From Opitutus sp. ER46 (GTDB lineage: Bacteria > Verrucomicrobiota > Verrucomicrobiia > Opitutales > Opitutaceae): a stretch of DNA of 64,000 bases. The first letter of the stretch is position 1; each line of letters starts with the position of its first letter. A model generated the notes under the pieces. The model worked only from the letters and a program-made list of their open reading frames with translations. It made no database searches and had not been told where the DNA came from. Positions 52,402 through 61,996 of this stretch are shown here, in pieces. Location of the stretch: contig NZ_QAYX01000025.1 of the NCBI RefSeq assembly GCF_003054705.1, forward strand, positions 434,001-498,000, in the 5' to 3' direction. Made by a program: the position numbers and the translations under genes.

Positions 52402-53514
52402 TTAATTCGGCAGATACAGTCCGCCCAAGACGGCGGGACGCCTGGCGCCAGTGACGCCGGGACAATTGCCCGGCAGCGTTTCCAGGCGCTGGTAAGCGAG
52501 CCACGCGAAGGCCATCGCCTCCACCCAGCCGACGGGCACGCCGAGCGCGTCGGTGCGCTGCACGCGTCCCTCGCCGAGCACACGTTGCAGGGCCGCCATC
52601 AAGACGGGGTTGTGGGCGCCGCCGCCGCAGATGAACAGATCGGGCGCGCGGGAACGCACGAGCGGCCGGATCGCGGCCACGATCGTTTCCGCCGTCAACG
52701 CGACCAGCGTGGCTTGGACGTCCGCTTCCCCGACGACTCCGTGCGCCTGCAAGTGTTGGTCGAGCCATTCGGGCGAGAAGTACTCGGGCCCGGTGCTCTT
52801 CGGCGCGGCTTTGGCGAAGAAGGGATCCGCGAGGAAACGGCCGAGCAGCGCGGCGTCCACGCGGCCGCGCGCGGCGAGCGCGCCATCGACGTCGAGCGGT
52901 TGTCCGAGGACGCGACGCGCCCAGCTGTCGAGCAGCGTGTTGCCCGGACCGGTGTCGAAGCCGAGAATCGGCGCGCCGGGCGTCGCGGGCAGAACCGTCA
53001 CGTTGCCGATGCCGCCGATGTTCACGATCACGCGGTCCGTCTCCGCGCTGCCGAAGATCGCGGCGTGGAAGGCCGGCACGAGCGGCGCGCCCTGGCCTCC
53101 CAGCGCCATGTCCTTGCGCCGGAAATCGGCCACGACCGCGATGCCGGTTTCGGCGGCGATCACGTTGGGGTCACCAATCTGCAGGGTGAAGGCCGGCTTG
53201 AAGTCGGGTCGATGGCGGATCGTCTGCCCGTGGCTGCCGATCGCGCGCACGTCCTTCGGTGCGACCCCGGCTTTGGCCAGGAGCTCGCGCACGACCGCGG
53301 CGAAGCAGCGGCCGAGCGCCACGTCGGCGCGCCCCATCCGGTCAATCTCGTCGGGACCGGGGCGGCTCAGCGCGAGCAGCTCCGCACGGAGCGCGGCGGG
53401 GAAGGCGAGCGTGTGCGAGGCGACGAGTTCGGCCTGCGGGGTGAAGCGCACAAGCGCGGCGTCGATGCCGTCCATGCTCGTGCCGGACATCAAGCCGATG
53501 AAGAGGTCGGACAT
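52402..53514 (-). CDS. anmK: Anhydro-N-acetylmuramic acid kinase
   Basis: A 370-residue sugar kinase of the ASKHA fold. Signatures are LFIGLMSGTSMDGIDAALV at the start, GSHGQTIRHRP, LQIGDPNVIAAETGI, ADFRRKDMALGGQGAPLVPAFH, NIGGIGNVT, GFDTGPGN and FICGGGAHNP. It converts 1,6-anhydroMurNAc to MurNAc-6-phosphate with ATP, feeding MurQ. It is divergent from murQ with a 57-base spacer, a common pairing. A longer upstream frame is antisense to murQ and not coding. Confidence 0.97.
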   Translation of the reverse strand: MSDLFIGLMSGTSMDGIDAALVRFTPQAELVASHTLAFPAALRAELLALSRPGPDEIDRMGRADVALGRCFAAVVRELLAKAGVAPKDVRAIGSHGQTIRHRPDFKPAFTLQIGDPNVIAAETGIAVVADFRRKDMALGGQGAPLVPAFHAAIFGSAETDRVIVNIGGIGNVTVLPATPGAPILGFDTGPGNTLLDSWARRVLGQPLDVDGALAARGRVDAALLGRFLADPFFAKAAPKSTGPEYFSPEWLDQHLQAHGVVGEADVQATLVALTAETIVAAIRPLVRSRAPDLFICGGGAHNPVLMAALQRVLGEGRVQRTDALGVPVGWVEAMAFAWLAYQRLETLPGNCPGVTGARRPAVLGGLYLPN

Positions 53515-53571
53515 GCCTCGGAAATGCGCGGTTGAGCGGACCGCGGCAACGCAGGACTTTACTTCACTACG

Positions 53572-54462
53572 ATGCTCAACACCGAAACCCCCAGCACCCG
53601 GCATGAGAACCTCGATCGTTACGCGACGATCGACCTGGTCCGCGCGTTCACGGAAGACCACGTGCATGCGGCCAACGTCGTCCATGCGGCGGCCGCCGAT
53701 CTTGCTCGCGCGGTGGACGCCGCCGCGCCGCGCATCGCCGCGGGCGGCCGGTTGCTGTACGTCGGCGCCGGCACTTCGGGACGGCTTGGTCTGCTGGACA
53801 GCGTCGAACTGTTCCCCACCTTTTCCTGGCCCAAGGACCGCGCGCTCGGACTGCTCGCCGGCGGCCGCAGCGCCGTCTACGAGGCGGTGGAAGGCGCCGA
53901 GGACAACCGCGAGCAAGGCGCAGCCGACCTGCGGGCGGTCAACCCGACGCGCAACGACGTCGTCATTCTGATCGCGGCCTCCGGCGGCACCCCGTACGTG
54001 CTCGGCGCGCTCGAGGCGGCGAAGGCCGCCGGTGCCCTCACGATTGGCATGGCGAATAATCCCGGCGCGCCGGTCACGGCGCAGGCGGAGATCGGGCTGA
54101 CGCTGGACACGGGCAGCGAGGTGGTTTCGGGTAGCACGCGGCTCAAGGCCGGCACGTCCCAAAAGATCGTTCTGAACACCCTTTCGAGCGCCATCATGGT
54201 GCGGCTGCACAAGGTGTACGGAAACCTCATGGTCGACGTGCAGCCGACCAACGCGAAGCTCGTGCGCCGCGCCGCGGCGCTGACGATGCGCGCGACCGGT
54301 GCGGACGAGGCGACGGCCCGGCGCACGCTCGAGGCCTGCGACTACCGCGTGAAAGTCGCGATCGTCGCGATCAAGCGCGGCCTTGACGCGGCGGCGGCAC
54401 GCGCGGCCCTGGAGAAGGTGGATGGTGATGTCCGCGCGGCGATTGCCGGCGAACGCGCGTGA
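53572..54462 (+). CDS. murQ: N-acetylmuramic acid 6-phosphate etherase
   Basis: A 296-residue SIS-domain lyase. The signature YVGAGTSGRLGLLDSVELFPTF corresponds to the substrate site; the second is ILIAASGGTPYVLGAL, followed by NNPGAPVTAQAEIGLTLDTGSEVVSGSTRLKAGTSQKIVLNTLS. It removes D-lactate from MurNAc-6-phosphate to give GlcNAc-6-phosphate. It works after AnmK in the recycling route. In most relatives the active-site proline-rich stretch reads similarly, so function is secure. Confidence 0.96.
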   Translation: MLNTETPSTRHENLDRYATIDLVRAFTEDHVHAANVVHAAAADLARAVDAAAPRIAAGGRLLYVGAGTSGRLGLLDSVELFPTFSWPKDRALGLLAGGRSAVYEAVEGAEDNREQGAADLRAVNPTRNDVVILIAASGGTPYVLGALEAAKAAGALTIGMANNPGAPVTAQAEIGLTLDTGSEVVSGSTRLKAGTSQKIVLNTLSSAIMVRLHKVYGNLMVDVQPTNAKLVRRAAALTMRATGADEATARRTLEACDYRVKVAIVAIKRGLDAAAARAALEKVDGDVRAAIAGERA

Positions 54463-54491
54463 TCAACACCTAGGTAACGCGACTTTCCGCC

Positions 54492-56099
54492 ATGGCCACG
54501 ATGCAATCACGGGTACGAGGGAGTGGACTCCGCGCGGCAGGCGCCGCGCTGCTGGCCGCGGTGGCGTTGACGCTCGGTGGCTGTGCGACGGGCCAGGCCC
54601 CGGCACCAGCCGAGGAGGCGTTGGCCGCGGTGGCCCCGGCCGCGCCGCGTGAGTTTCGCGCCATGTGGGTGGCGTCTGTTGCGAACATCGACTGGCCCAG
54701 CCGGCCGGGGCTGTCGGTGGAACAGCAGCGGGCCGAGATGATCGCTCTGCTCGAGCGCGCGCGGGAGTTGAACCTCAACGCCGTCATCCTCCAGGTGCGG
54801 CCCGCGGCGGACGCGCTCTATCCCTCGCGGCTGGAGCCCTGGTCTGAGTTTCTCACGGGCGAGCAGGGCAGGGCGCCGGAACCCTATTACGACCCGCTGC
54901 GCGCCTGGATCGACGAGGCGCATCGGCGCGGACTCGAGCTGCACGCCTGGCTGAATCCGTACCGCGCGCGGAGTCCGGCGGCGAAGGGGCCGCTCGCGCG
55001 ACTCCATCTGGCGCGCGCGCACCCGTCCGCGGTGAAGGCGTACGGCGACCTCCTCTGGATGGACCCGGGCGACAAATATGCGGCCGCGCAGACCCTCGGC
55101 GTGGTTCGCGACCTGGTGCGCCGGTACGACCTGGATGGCATCCACATCGACGACTACTTCTACCCGTATCCGAAACCCGAGGTGGGCGACTTTCCCGATG
55201 ACGCCTCGTGGCAGCGGTATGTGAAGCGCGGCGGGCGGCTGGCCCGCGACGACTGGCGCCGGCAGAATGTCGACCGGTTGATCGAGGCAATGTACCGGTC
55301 GATCCATGACGCGAAGCCGTGGGTGAGGTTCGGCGTGAGCCCGTTCGGCATCGGCCGGCCGGACCGGCGTCCGTCGGGCATCACGGGGTTCAGCCAGTAC
55401 GACAAGCTGTACGCCGACGTGGAAAAGTGGCTGGCGGAAGGCTGGCTCGATTACCTTGCGCCGCAGCTCTACTGGCGGATCGACCAGAAGGCGCAGTCGT
55501 TCCCGGTGCTCCTGGATTACTGGCGGCAGCACAACCCGGCGCAGCGCCATATCTGGCCGGGACTGAACGCGAGTTCGGTGGATCGGGCGGACAAGGGCTG
55601 GAGCCCGGAGGAACTCGGGCGCCAAATCGCGCTGATGCGGGCCGCACCGCCGACCCCGCCAGACAGCCTAGGTCAGATTCATTTCAGCGCGAAGGCGCTC
55701 CTCCAGGATCGCGCGGGGCTCGCGACCTACCTGCGCCGCGGCCCGTACGCGCAACCGGCGTTGGTGCCCGTCTCGCCGTGGATGAAGGCGGAGCCGATGC
55801 GGGCGCCGACGCTGGTGCGTGAGACCGCCCCGGCGGAGGTCGTCGTCGTGCGGGCCAGCCGATTTGGCCCGCGCCCCACGCACTTTGCGGTCTGGCGGCG
55901 TTACGCGGGCGGCACATGGCGGTTTGCCGTGGTGCCGGCGGCGGAACGCGTGATCGCGCTCGGCGCCGATGCTGAACTTGGCGCCCCCGATGCCATCGTG
56001 GTGAGTGCCGTCGACCGGCTCGGCAACGAGAGTCCGCGCGTGGCGTGCGCCATCACGCCCGTGCTGCACCTGGCGTCCAACGTACCCTCATTTCCATGA
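54492..56099 (+). CDS. GHL10-family lipoprotein (DigH/YngK-like glycoside hydrolase)
   Basis: A 535-residue lipoprotein (lipobox TLGGC, Cys31). The GHL10 (DUF187) TIM barrel runs from REFRAMWVASVANIDWPS (~53) through ILQVRPAADALYPS, ELHAWLNPYRA, DGIHIDDYFYPYP, FGVSPFGI and DYLAPQLYW, and a C-terminal beta domain (450-530) follows. DigH of E. coli cleaves peptide-free glycan strands, so this protein may attack denuded peptidoglycan. It follows murQ by 29 bases and its stop overlaps the AmpG-like start. Confidence 0.87.
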   Translation: MATMQSRVRGSGLRAAGAALLAAVALTLGGCATGQAPAPAEEALAAVAPAAPREFRAMWVASVANIDWPSRPGLSVEQQRAEMIALLERARELNLNAVILQVRPAADALYPSRLEPWSEFLTGEQGRAPEPYYDPLRAWIDEAHRRGLELHAWLNPYRARSPAAKGPLARLHLARAHPSAVKAYGDLLWMDPGDKYAAAQTLGVVRDLVRRYDLDGIHIDDYFYPYPKPEVGDFPDDASWQRYVKRGGRLARDDWRRQNVDRLIEAMYRSIHDAKPWVRFGVSPFGIGRPDRRPSGITGFSQYDKLYADVEKWLAEGWLDYLAPQLYWRIDQKAQSFPVLLDYWRQHNPAQRHIWPGLNASSVDRADKGWSPEELGRQIALMRAAPPTPPDSLGQIHFSAKALLQDRAGLATYLRRGPYAQPALVPVSPWMKAEPMRAPTLVRETAPAEVVVVRASRFGPRPTHFAVWRRYAGGTWRFAVVPAAERVIALGADAELGAPDAIVVSAVDRLGNESPRVACAITPVLHLASNVPSFP

Positions 56100-57373
56100 C
56101 AACTCCGGCTCCTGTCCGCGCTTCCGCCGCCTGGCGTTGGATCCCAACGCTCTACTTCGCCGAGGGCATCCCGTACGTCATCGTGATGACGGTGTCGGTC
56201 GTGATGTACAAAAACCTGCACATCTCGAACACCGACATCGCGCTCTACACGAGCTGGCTGTACCTGCCGTGGGTCATCAAGCCGCTGTGGTCACCGCTGG
56301 TCGACCTGCTGGGGACGAAACGGCGCTGGACGTACCTGTTGCAGTTGGTGATTGGCGCGGCGCTCGCCTGTGTGGCGCTGACCGTCCCGACGACGCACTT
56401 CTTCCAGATGACCCTGGCGGTGTTCTGGCTGATGGCGTTCAGCTCGGCGACGCATGACATCGCGGCCGACGGTTTCTACATGCTGGCCATGCCGCCGCAC
56501 CAGCAGGCGGCGTTTGTCGGCGTCCGCAGCACGTTCTACCGGATGGCGACGCTGACGGGGCAGGGCGGGCTCGTGTACCTCGCGGGCGCGCTGCAGGAGC
56601 GCTACGGCAGCGTGACCAAGGCGTGGTCGATCGTCTTTTGGATCATCGCGGGGGTGTTTGTTGTGGCGGGGCTTTACCACTCGTGGGCGTTGCCGCGGCC
56701 GGAGACCGACCGCCCGGACACCACGAACCGATCGTTCCTCAGCGGGTTCGCGGCGGTCTTTGTCGAGTTCTTCCGCCGCAAGGAAATCGGCCGGATCCTG
56801 GCCTTTCTCCTTCTTTATCGGTTCGCCGAGGCGCAGCTGCTGAAGCTCGTCACCCCGTTCCTGCTCGATGCGCGCGACGTGGGTGGGCTTGGGCTCACGA
56901 CCAAGCAGGTAGGGATCGTGTACGGCACGGCCGGCGTGATTGCCCTGACGGTCGGCGGTATCGTTGGCGGCATCATCATCTCCCGCTACGGGCTGAAGCG
57001 GATGCTGTGGCCGATGATCATCATCATGCACGTGCCGAACCTGGTGTTCGTGCTGCTGGCGTTCACGCAGCCGCAAAACCTGTGGCTGATCGGCGCCGCG
57101 CTCTCCGTCGAACAGTTCGGCTACGGCTTCGGGTTCACCGCGTACATGATGTACATGATCCTGGCGGCCGAGGGGCATCACAAGACGGCCCACTACGCGA
57201 TCTGTACCGGGTTCATGGCGCTCGGCATGATGCTGCCGGGCATGGCCGCCGGCTGGATCGAGGACCATCTCGGCTACCAGAAATTCTTCCTCTACGTCTG
57301 CGCCGCGACGATCCCGTCCTTCATTGCCGCGTCGCTGGTGAGGATCGATCCCGCCTTCGGCCGCAAGGCCTGA
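56096..57373 (+). CDS. ampG: AmpG-like muropeptide permease (MFS)
   Basis: A 425-residue transporter with twelve helices. AmpG-type features are the start WIPTLYFAEGIPYVIVMTVSVVMYKNLHISNTDIALYTSWLYLPW, WSPLVDLLGTKRRW, and SATHDIAADGFYMLAM in helix 4. It would import GlcNAc-anhydroMurNAc peptides into the cytoplasm. Its ATG overlaps the stop of the GHL10 gene (ATGA). Specific substrate within the family is inferred from the recycling genes on both sides. Confidence 0.9.
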   Translation: MTTPAPVRASAAWRWIPTLYFAEGIPYVIVMTVSVVMYKNLHISNTDIALYTSWLYLPWVIKPLWSPLVDLLGTKRRWTYLLQLVIGAALACVALTVPTTHFFQMTLAVFWLMAFSSATHDIAADGFYMLAMPPHQQAAFVGVRSTFYRMATLTGQGGLVYLAGALQERYGSVTKAWSIVFWIIAGVFVVAGLYHSWALPRPETDRPDTTNRSFLSGFAAVFVEFFRRKEIGRILAFLLLYRFAEAQLLKLVTPFLLDARDVGGLGLTTKQVGIVYGTAGVIALTVGGIVGGIIISRYGLKRMLWPMIIIMHVPNLVFVLLAFTQPQNLWLIGAALSVEQFGYGFGFTAYMMYMILAAEGHHKTAHYAICTGFMALGMMLPGMAAGWIEDHLGYQKFFLYVCAATIPSFIAASLVRIDPAFGRKA

Positions 57374-57418
57374 GGCGGGGGCGGGCGTCCGCCAAAACGG
57401 CGCCGGCGTTTCGGCTAA

Positions 57419-57447
57419 CAGGTTGCCGGGTGACTCCCGGCGACCTG
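57419..57447. terminator. Hairpin between convergent ampG and amidase genes
   Basis: A 12-bp stem CAGGTTGCCGGG/CCCGGCGACCTG (one G-T pair; 57419-57430 with 57436-57447) ends directly at the amidase stop codon. It can serve as a bidirectional terminator, although T-runs are missing. Confidence 0.6.
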
Positions 57448-58452
57448 CTATCGGTTCAGCAGTCGCTGCGCGCCGCCGATGACTTTGTCCCAGTCGAACG
57501 CCGGACCGGGGTCGGTCTTGTTCGTCTGGATGTGAAAGTGGCCCATGACGCCCTGGTAGGCCTTGAGCTGATCGTCGGGCAGCTTGCTCGTGATCATCCG
57601 GCCGTCGGCGTCGCGCGGCACGTCGCACTTGATCTTGGGGAAGATGCGCGAGAGCGCGGCGGTGAGGCGAATGAGCGCGGCGTACTGCTGCGGCGTGAAG
57701 TCATACTGGACGAGCTCCTGCCCCTGCACGACGCCCTTGACGGGGGCGGGGCGCGCGGGATGGCCGACGAAGCCTTTGGTTCGGATCATCGGGTCGCCGA
57801 TGCGCTCCGGCACGGTGAGCGTGATGCGGCCGTCCTTGTCGGTATGATACCAATCCGCGAACACCTTGCCCTCGGTGCCCGGCGCGTACGCGCCGATGTT
57901 GGCGATCTCGATGCCGATCGAGCGATCGTTGGAGATGGTGGCGTGCCGGCCGCGCTCCTTGAGGTCGAGCGTCTGGTAGAGGGTGCCATCGACATCGAGC
58001 ATGAAGTGGACGCTCAGGCCGCGGTGGTCGTGGAGCACGCGGAAGCACGTCTTGCTGAAGCCACAGACGTCGTAGTGGATCACGAACTGGTCGACGACCC
58101 GCTGCAGCGTGGGGAGGTCCCAGCCACCGCCGCGCACGCGCTCGATTTCCTCGGGCGTGAGCGACTCGGAACGGAGACCGTAGCGGTTTGGCGTGCCGAG
58201 GCCCTTCACGGCGAGCGATGACTTTTCCCAACTGCTCTCCTCGATTGGGCTAAAGCGCCGCTCGACGCGGTAGGCGTCGTAACCACCTGGGTCCATCCAG
58301 GTCACGACCGGTGTCCCGATGTGATAGAGCTGGCCGGCGACGACGATCTCGTCGCCCTTGCGTTTGACGCGTTTGCCGGGCGTCTGGCAGCCAGACACCA
58401 CGAGAGCGGCGAGCACCGCGAATACGACCAGGAAGCGGCTGGGGGAGCGCAT
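57448..58452 (-). CDS. N-acetylmuramoyl-L-alanine amidase lipoprotein (Amidase_2)
   Basis: A 334-residue lipoprotein (lipobox VVSGC, Cys22). The Amidase_2/AmpD zinc fold is shown by QFVIHYDVCG (first His), GLSVHFMLDVDGTLYQTLDL, HATISNDRSIGIEIANIG and GHFHIQTNKTDPGPAFDW (second His and Asp). It releases peptides from MurNAc, likely in the periplasm rather than the cytoplasm because of the lipobox. It starts 12 bases after the NamZ stop; both run left as an operon. Confidence 0.9.
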   Translation of the reverse strand: MRSPSRFLVVFAVLAALVVSGCQTPGKRVKRKGDEIVVAGQLYHIGTPVVTWMDPGGYDAYRVERRFSPIEESSWEKSSLAVKGLGTPNRYGLRSESLTPEEIERVRGGGWDLPTLQRVVDQFVIHYDVCGFSKTCFRVLHDHRGLSVHFMLDVDGTLYQTLDLKERGRHATISNDRSIGIEIANIGAYAPGTEGKVFADWYHTDKDGRITLTVPERIGDPMIRTKGFVGHPARPAPVKGVVQGQELVQYDFTPQQYAALIRLTAALSRIFPKIKCDVPRDADGRMITSKLPDDQLKAYQGVMGHFHIQTNKTDPGPAFDWDKVIGGAQRLLNR

Positions 58453-58464
58453 GGAGAAGAGGTA

Positions 58465-59772
58465 TTAGTACAGGAGGTACTTGGCCCGGGCCTGACGAAA
58501 CTCGTCCTCGGCGGCCTTCCACGAGGCGACGATGTCGGCGGCGTGGGCTCCTGCCTCCATGCGGCGGCGCGGGGCATCGCTGCCGTTGACCTTGTCCCAC
58601 ATCTGCAGGCGCTGGGCGTTTGTCTTCGCGGTCTCGGCAAAGAGGTCGAAGCCCGCGGTCTCCTTCAGCGCCTCGATGGCATAGTAGTTGATCGCCGTGA
58701 GGGGTGCGTGGGCCGCGTCGGTGAAATACAGCTGCGCGCCGCCGAGGATCGTGCCCTTGGCGGTCCCATAGAACGGCTGGAACGTGAGCGGCTGGAAGTG
58801 CACGCCGGGCAGCCCGAACGCATTCATCCGGGCGGCGAACGCATGCGCGTCCAGCTTGGGGAGGCCGATGCACTGGAACGGCAGTGTGTAGCCCACGCCG
58901 ATGTTCACCACGGGGGTCTCGCCGAGCATGCCGGTGGCGACGAGGAACAGGGGGGAGAAGGCATGCGGCACGTGCGGCGACGTCGGCACCCAGGGCAGGC
59001 CGGTGTCGGTCCAGGTCATATCGCGCCGCCAGCCCTCGAGCGGCACGACCGTCAGCTTGCAGGGATGCTTGATCCAGCCGCGGTCGTTGATCATCCGGGC
59101 GAGCTCGCCGCAGGTCAGGCCGTACACGTAGGGGATGTCCCAGCGGCTGACGCCGGAGCGGAACTTCTCCTCGACGCCGCTGCCCTCGATGCGCTCGCCG
59201 CCGAGCGGGTTGGGGCGGTCTAGCACCACGAATTCCACCCCGGCCTCCCCACAGGCGTCCATCGCGTCGCCCATCGTGCTGATGAAGGTGTAGGAGCGGC
59301 AGCCGGTGTCCTGAAGGTCGTACACGACGGCGTCGAGCCCGGCCAGCATCTCGCGGGTGGGGCGATGCGTGGCGCCGTAGAGCGAATGCACCGTGATGCC
59401 CGTGCGTGGATCGACGCCGCCCTTCACCTGCTCACCGGCCGGCACGTCGCCATAAACGCCGTGCTCGGGGCCGAACAACGCGACCAGCTTCACGCCGGGC
59501 GCGCGCCGCAAAACCTCGATCGTGGTCTCGAGGTTCCGGTTCACCCCGGAGGGGTTGGTGATCAGCCCGACGCGCTTGCCGGCGAGTTCGCGGAAGCCGT
59601 GCAACGCGAGCACCTCGTTGCCCAGCCGCACCTGGGCGGTGGCGGCGGGGCCGGCGGCGGCAGCGGGAGGCTCCGCGCGGGACGTGCCGGCCGGCTTCGG
59701 GGTGGTGCAGCCGGCGAGCACGACGACAAGGCTCAGCGCGACCAGGGGCGAAAACGTGCGGGGCGTAAGCAT
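58465..59772 (-). CDS. namZ: Exo-beta-N-acetylmuramidase NamZ (DUF1343, GH171)
   Basis: A 435-residue lipoprotein (lipobox VLAGC, Cys22). Family landmarks are GKRVGLITNPSGVNRNLETT, ALFGPEHGVYGDV, HSLYGATHRPTREML, VVYDLQDTGCRSYTFISTM and FVVLDRPNPLGGERIEG. NamZ removes MurNAc from non-reducing ends of glycan strands and works with NagZ-type hexosaminidases, one of which is encoded 1.2 kb away. It is the first gene of the leftward pair with the amidase, divergent from the dipeptide epimerase. Confidence 0.93.
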   Translation of the reverse strand: MLTPRTFSPLVALSLVVVLAGCTTPKPAGTSRAEPPAAAAGPAATAQVRLGNEVLALHGFRELAGKRVGLITNPSGVNRNLETTIEVLRRAPGVKLVALFGPEHGVYGDVPAGEQVKGGVDPRTGITVHSLYGATHRPTREMLAGLDAVVYDLQDTGCRSYTFISTMGDAMDACGEAGVEFVVLDRPNPLGGERIEGSGVEEKFRSGVSRWDIPYVYGLTCGELARMINDRGWIKHPCKLTVVPLEGWRRDMTWTDTGLPWVPTSPHVPHAFSPLFLVATGMLGETPVVNIGVGYTLPFQCIGLPKLDAHAFAARMNAFGLPGVHFQPLTFQPFYGTAKGTILGGAQLYFTDAAHAPLTAINYYAIEALKETAGFDLFAETAKTNAQRLQMWDKVNGSDAPRRRMEAGAHAADIVASWKAAEDEFRQARAKYLLY

Positions 59773-59899
59773 CGCGACAGCATGCCGGGCGCCCGGCCGG
59801 TGTCACGTTATTGCGTGACAATTGGCGGCGGGGCGGCGGGCGCGGATTCAGCCTCGATTCCTGCCGGGCGTTCCGCTGACATGGTCGCGCCGCGTCCCC

Positions 59900-60922
59900 A
59901 TGAAGCTCACGAGCCACCCTTACACCCTCGAGCTGAAGCACACGTTCACCATTGCGACGAACTCCCGGACCACCACGCCGGACGTCCTGGTTGAATTCGA
60001 GCACGACGGGATCGTCGGGTACGGGGAGGCCTCGATGCCGCCGTACCTCGGCGAAACGCAGGAGTCGGTCCTGGCGTTTCACCGGAAGATCGACTGGTCG
60101 CGCTTCTCCGATCCGTTCTGCCTGCAGGAGATCCTGCCGGCGATCGACGCGATTGCCCCGGGCAACACTGCGGCGAAGGCGGCGGTCGACATCGCGTTGC
60201 ACGACTGGATGGGCCGCAAGCTCGGCGCCCCCTGGTACCGCATCTGGGGACTCAATCCCGCGAAGACTCCCGTCACCTCCTTCACCATCGGGCTCGACAC
60301 GCCCGAGGTCGTCCGCGCCAAGACCCGCGAGGCCGAGCCGTACCGCATCCTCAAGGTGAAGCTCGGGCGCGGCCAGGAAACCGACCGGATGATGATCAAC
60401 ACCATCCGCGAGGTGACCGACAAACCCATCACCGTCGATGCCAACCAGGGTTGGACCAACCTGGAGGAGGCGCTGCGGATGATCGAGTGGCTGGCGGAGC
60501 GCGGCATCGTGTTCATCGAGCAGCCCCTGCCGAAGACGCGGCTCGACGAGACCGCCTGGCTGCGCGAACGCAGCCCCTTGCCCCTCATCGCCGACGAAAG
60601 TCTCCAACGCATCGGTGACGTCGCCGGCCTGCGCGGCGCGTTCGATGGCATCAACATCAAGCTCATGAAGTGCACGGGCCTCCGCGAGGCCCACGCCATG
60701 ATTCAGGTCGCCCGCGCGCTCGGCATGAAGGTGATGCTCGGGTGCATGACCGAAACCTCGTGCGCGATCTCGGCGGCGGTCCAGTTGTCGCCGCTTGTGG
60801 ACTGGGCCGACCTCGACGGCGCGGTGCTCATCCGCAACGACTGCTTCCGCGGGGCCACGATCGTCGACGGCAAACTCACGCTGCCCGACCGCCCCGGTAT
60901 CGGCGTCGAGAAGATCAAGTAA
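59900..60922 (+). CDS. Dipeptide (L-Ala-D/L-Glu) epimerase
   Basis: A 340-residue enolase-superfamily enzyme. Catalytic and metal residues are Lys152/Lys154 (LKVKLGRG), Asp180 (TVDANQGW), Glu207 (FIEQPLP), Asp232 (ADESLQ) and Lys257 (NIKLMKCTG). It epimerises L-Ala-D-Glu from murein peptides to L-Ala-L-Glu, which ordinary peptidases can cut. The ATG at 59900 begins MKLTSHPYTLELKHTF; an open extension upstream has no similarity. The next gene, nagZ, starts 21 bases downstream. Confidence 0.94.
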   Translation: MKLTSHPYTLELKHTFTIATNSRTTTPDVLVEFEHDGIVGYGEASMPPYLGETQESVLAFHRKIDWSRFSDPFCLQEILPAIDAIAPGNTAAKAAVDIALHDWMGRKLGAPWYRIWGLNPAKTPVTSFTIGLDTPEVVRAKTREAEPYRILKVKLGRGQETDRMMINTIREVTDKPITVDANQGWTNLEEALRMIEWLAERGIVFIEQPLPKTRLDETAWLRERSPLPLIADESLQRIGDVAGLRGAFDGINIKLMKCTGLREAHAMIQVARALGMKVMLGCMTETSCAISAAVQLSPLVDWADLDGAVLIRNDCFRGATIVDGKLTLPDRPGIGVEKIK

Positions 60923-60943
60923 CCCCGCGTGCCGCCTCCCGCC

Positions 60944-61996
60944 ATGTCCGTCCCGCTCACCCTTCGCCAGAAGATCGCCCAGCTCCTCAACGTCGGCTTC
61001 CGCGGCGCCACGCCCGCGGAATGCGAGATCGCGCTCCGCGACGTGCGTCAGCACGGCGTCGGCGGCATCATCCTGTTTGACCAGGAGATGACCGAGGCCA
61101 CCCGCGGCCGCCGCAACATCGTGTCGCCGGCGCAGGTGAAGGAACTCGTGGCCCATCTCCAGGCTCACGCCGTCGTGCCGCTGCTCGTGTCGATCGACCA
61201 GGAGGGCGGGCGCGTGAACCGGCTGAAGCCGGCCTATGGTTTTCCGGAGACGGTGTCGCACGAGGAACTCGGCCGGGCGGGCGAGGACGCGGCGTACCGG
61301 CAGGGCGAGGCGATTGCGACGACGCTGGCGAGTGTTGGCATCAACCTGAACCTCGCGCCGGTCGTCGACCTCGACGCCAATCCCGACAACCCGATCATCA
61401 AGGGGAAGGGCCGCAGCTTCGCCGCCGACCCCGAGGCGGTCGGCCGGCTGGCGTCAGCGTATGTGCGCGGGCATCACGCGCGCGGCGTGCTCACGTGCGC
61501 GAAGCATTTCCCCGGCCACGGCAGCGCGGCGGGCGACACGCACCTCGGGCTGGTGGATGTCACGCAGACTTGGCGCGAGCAGGAGCTGATTCCCTTCCAG
61601 CGGTTGATCCAGGCGGGCCTGTGCGACTCGATCATGAGCGCGCACGTGTTCAACGCGAAGCTCGACCCGGAGCGCCCGGCGACGCTCTCGCGGGCGGTGA
61701 TCACCGGCATCCTGCGCGAGAAGCTCGGCTTTCAAGGCGTCGTGACGAGCGACGACATGGAGATGAAGGCGATCTCGAGCCATTACGGCCTCGAGAAGGC
61801 GGTGCCGGCGGCGATCGAGGCGGGCATCGATGTGCTCTGCTTCGGCAACAACATGAGCTACGACTCGGACATTGCGCCCCGGGCGATCGAAATCCTGGCG
61901 CGCGCGGTCGAGTCCGGCCGCATCCCGGAAAGCCGGATCGACCAATCCGTGGCGCGCGTCCTGGCGCTGAAGGCCCGGCTCCCGGGGCGGCCGTGA
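60944..61996 (+). CDS. nagZ: Beta-N-acetylhexosaminidase NagZ, GH3
   Basis: A 350-residue single-domain GH3 enzyme. The substrate loop is KHFPGHGSAAGDTHLGL (Lys187 to Leu203, with the Asp198-His200 dyad), and the nucleophile is the Asp in VTSDDMEM (about 270). SIDQEGGRVNRLKP and NLAPVVDLD are also typical. It removes GlcNAc from muropeptides or from the non-reducing end of glycan chains. A GTG at 60929 would add five residues. No signal peptide is visible, so it acts in the cytoplasm downstream of AmpG. Confidence 0.94.
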   Translation: MSVPLTLRQKIAQLLNVGFRGATPAECEIALRDVRQHGVGGIILFDQEMTEATRGRRNIVSPAQVKELVAHLQAHAVVPLLVSIDQEGGRVNRLKPAYGFPETVSHEELGRAGEDAAYRQGEAIATTLASVGINLNLAPVVDLDANPDNPIIKGKGRSFAADPEAVGRLASAYVRGHHARGVLTCAKHFPGHGSAAGDTHLGLVDVTQTWREQELIPFQRLIQAGLCDSIMSAHVFNAKLDPERPATLSRAVITGILREKLGFQGVVTSDDMEMKAISSHYGLEKAVPAAIEAGIDVLCFGNNMSYDSDIAPRAIEILARAVESGRIPESRIDQSVARVLALKARLPGRP

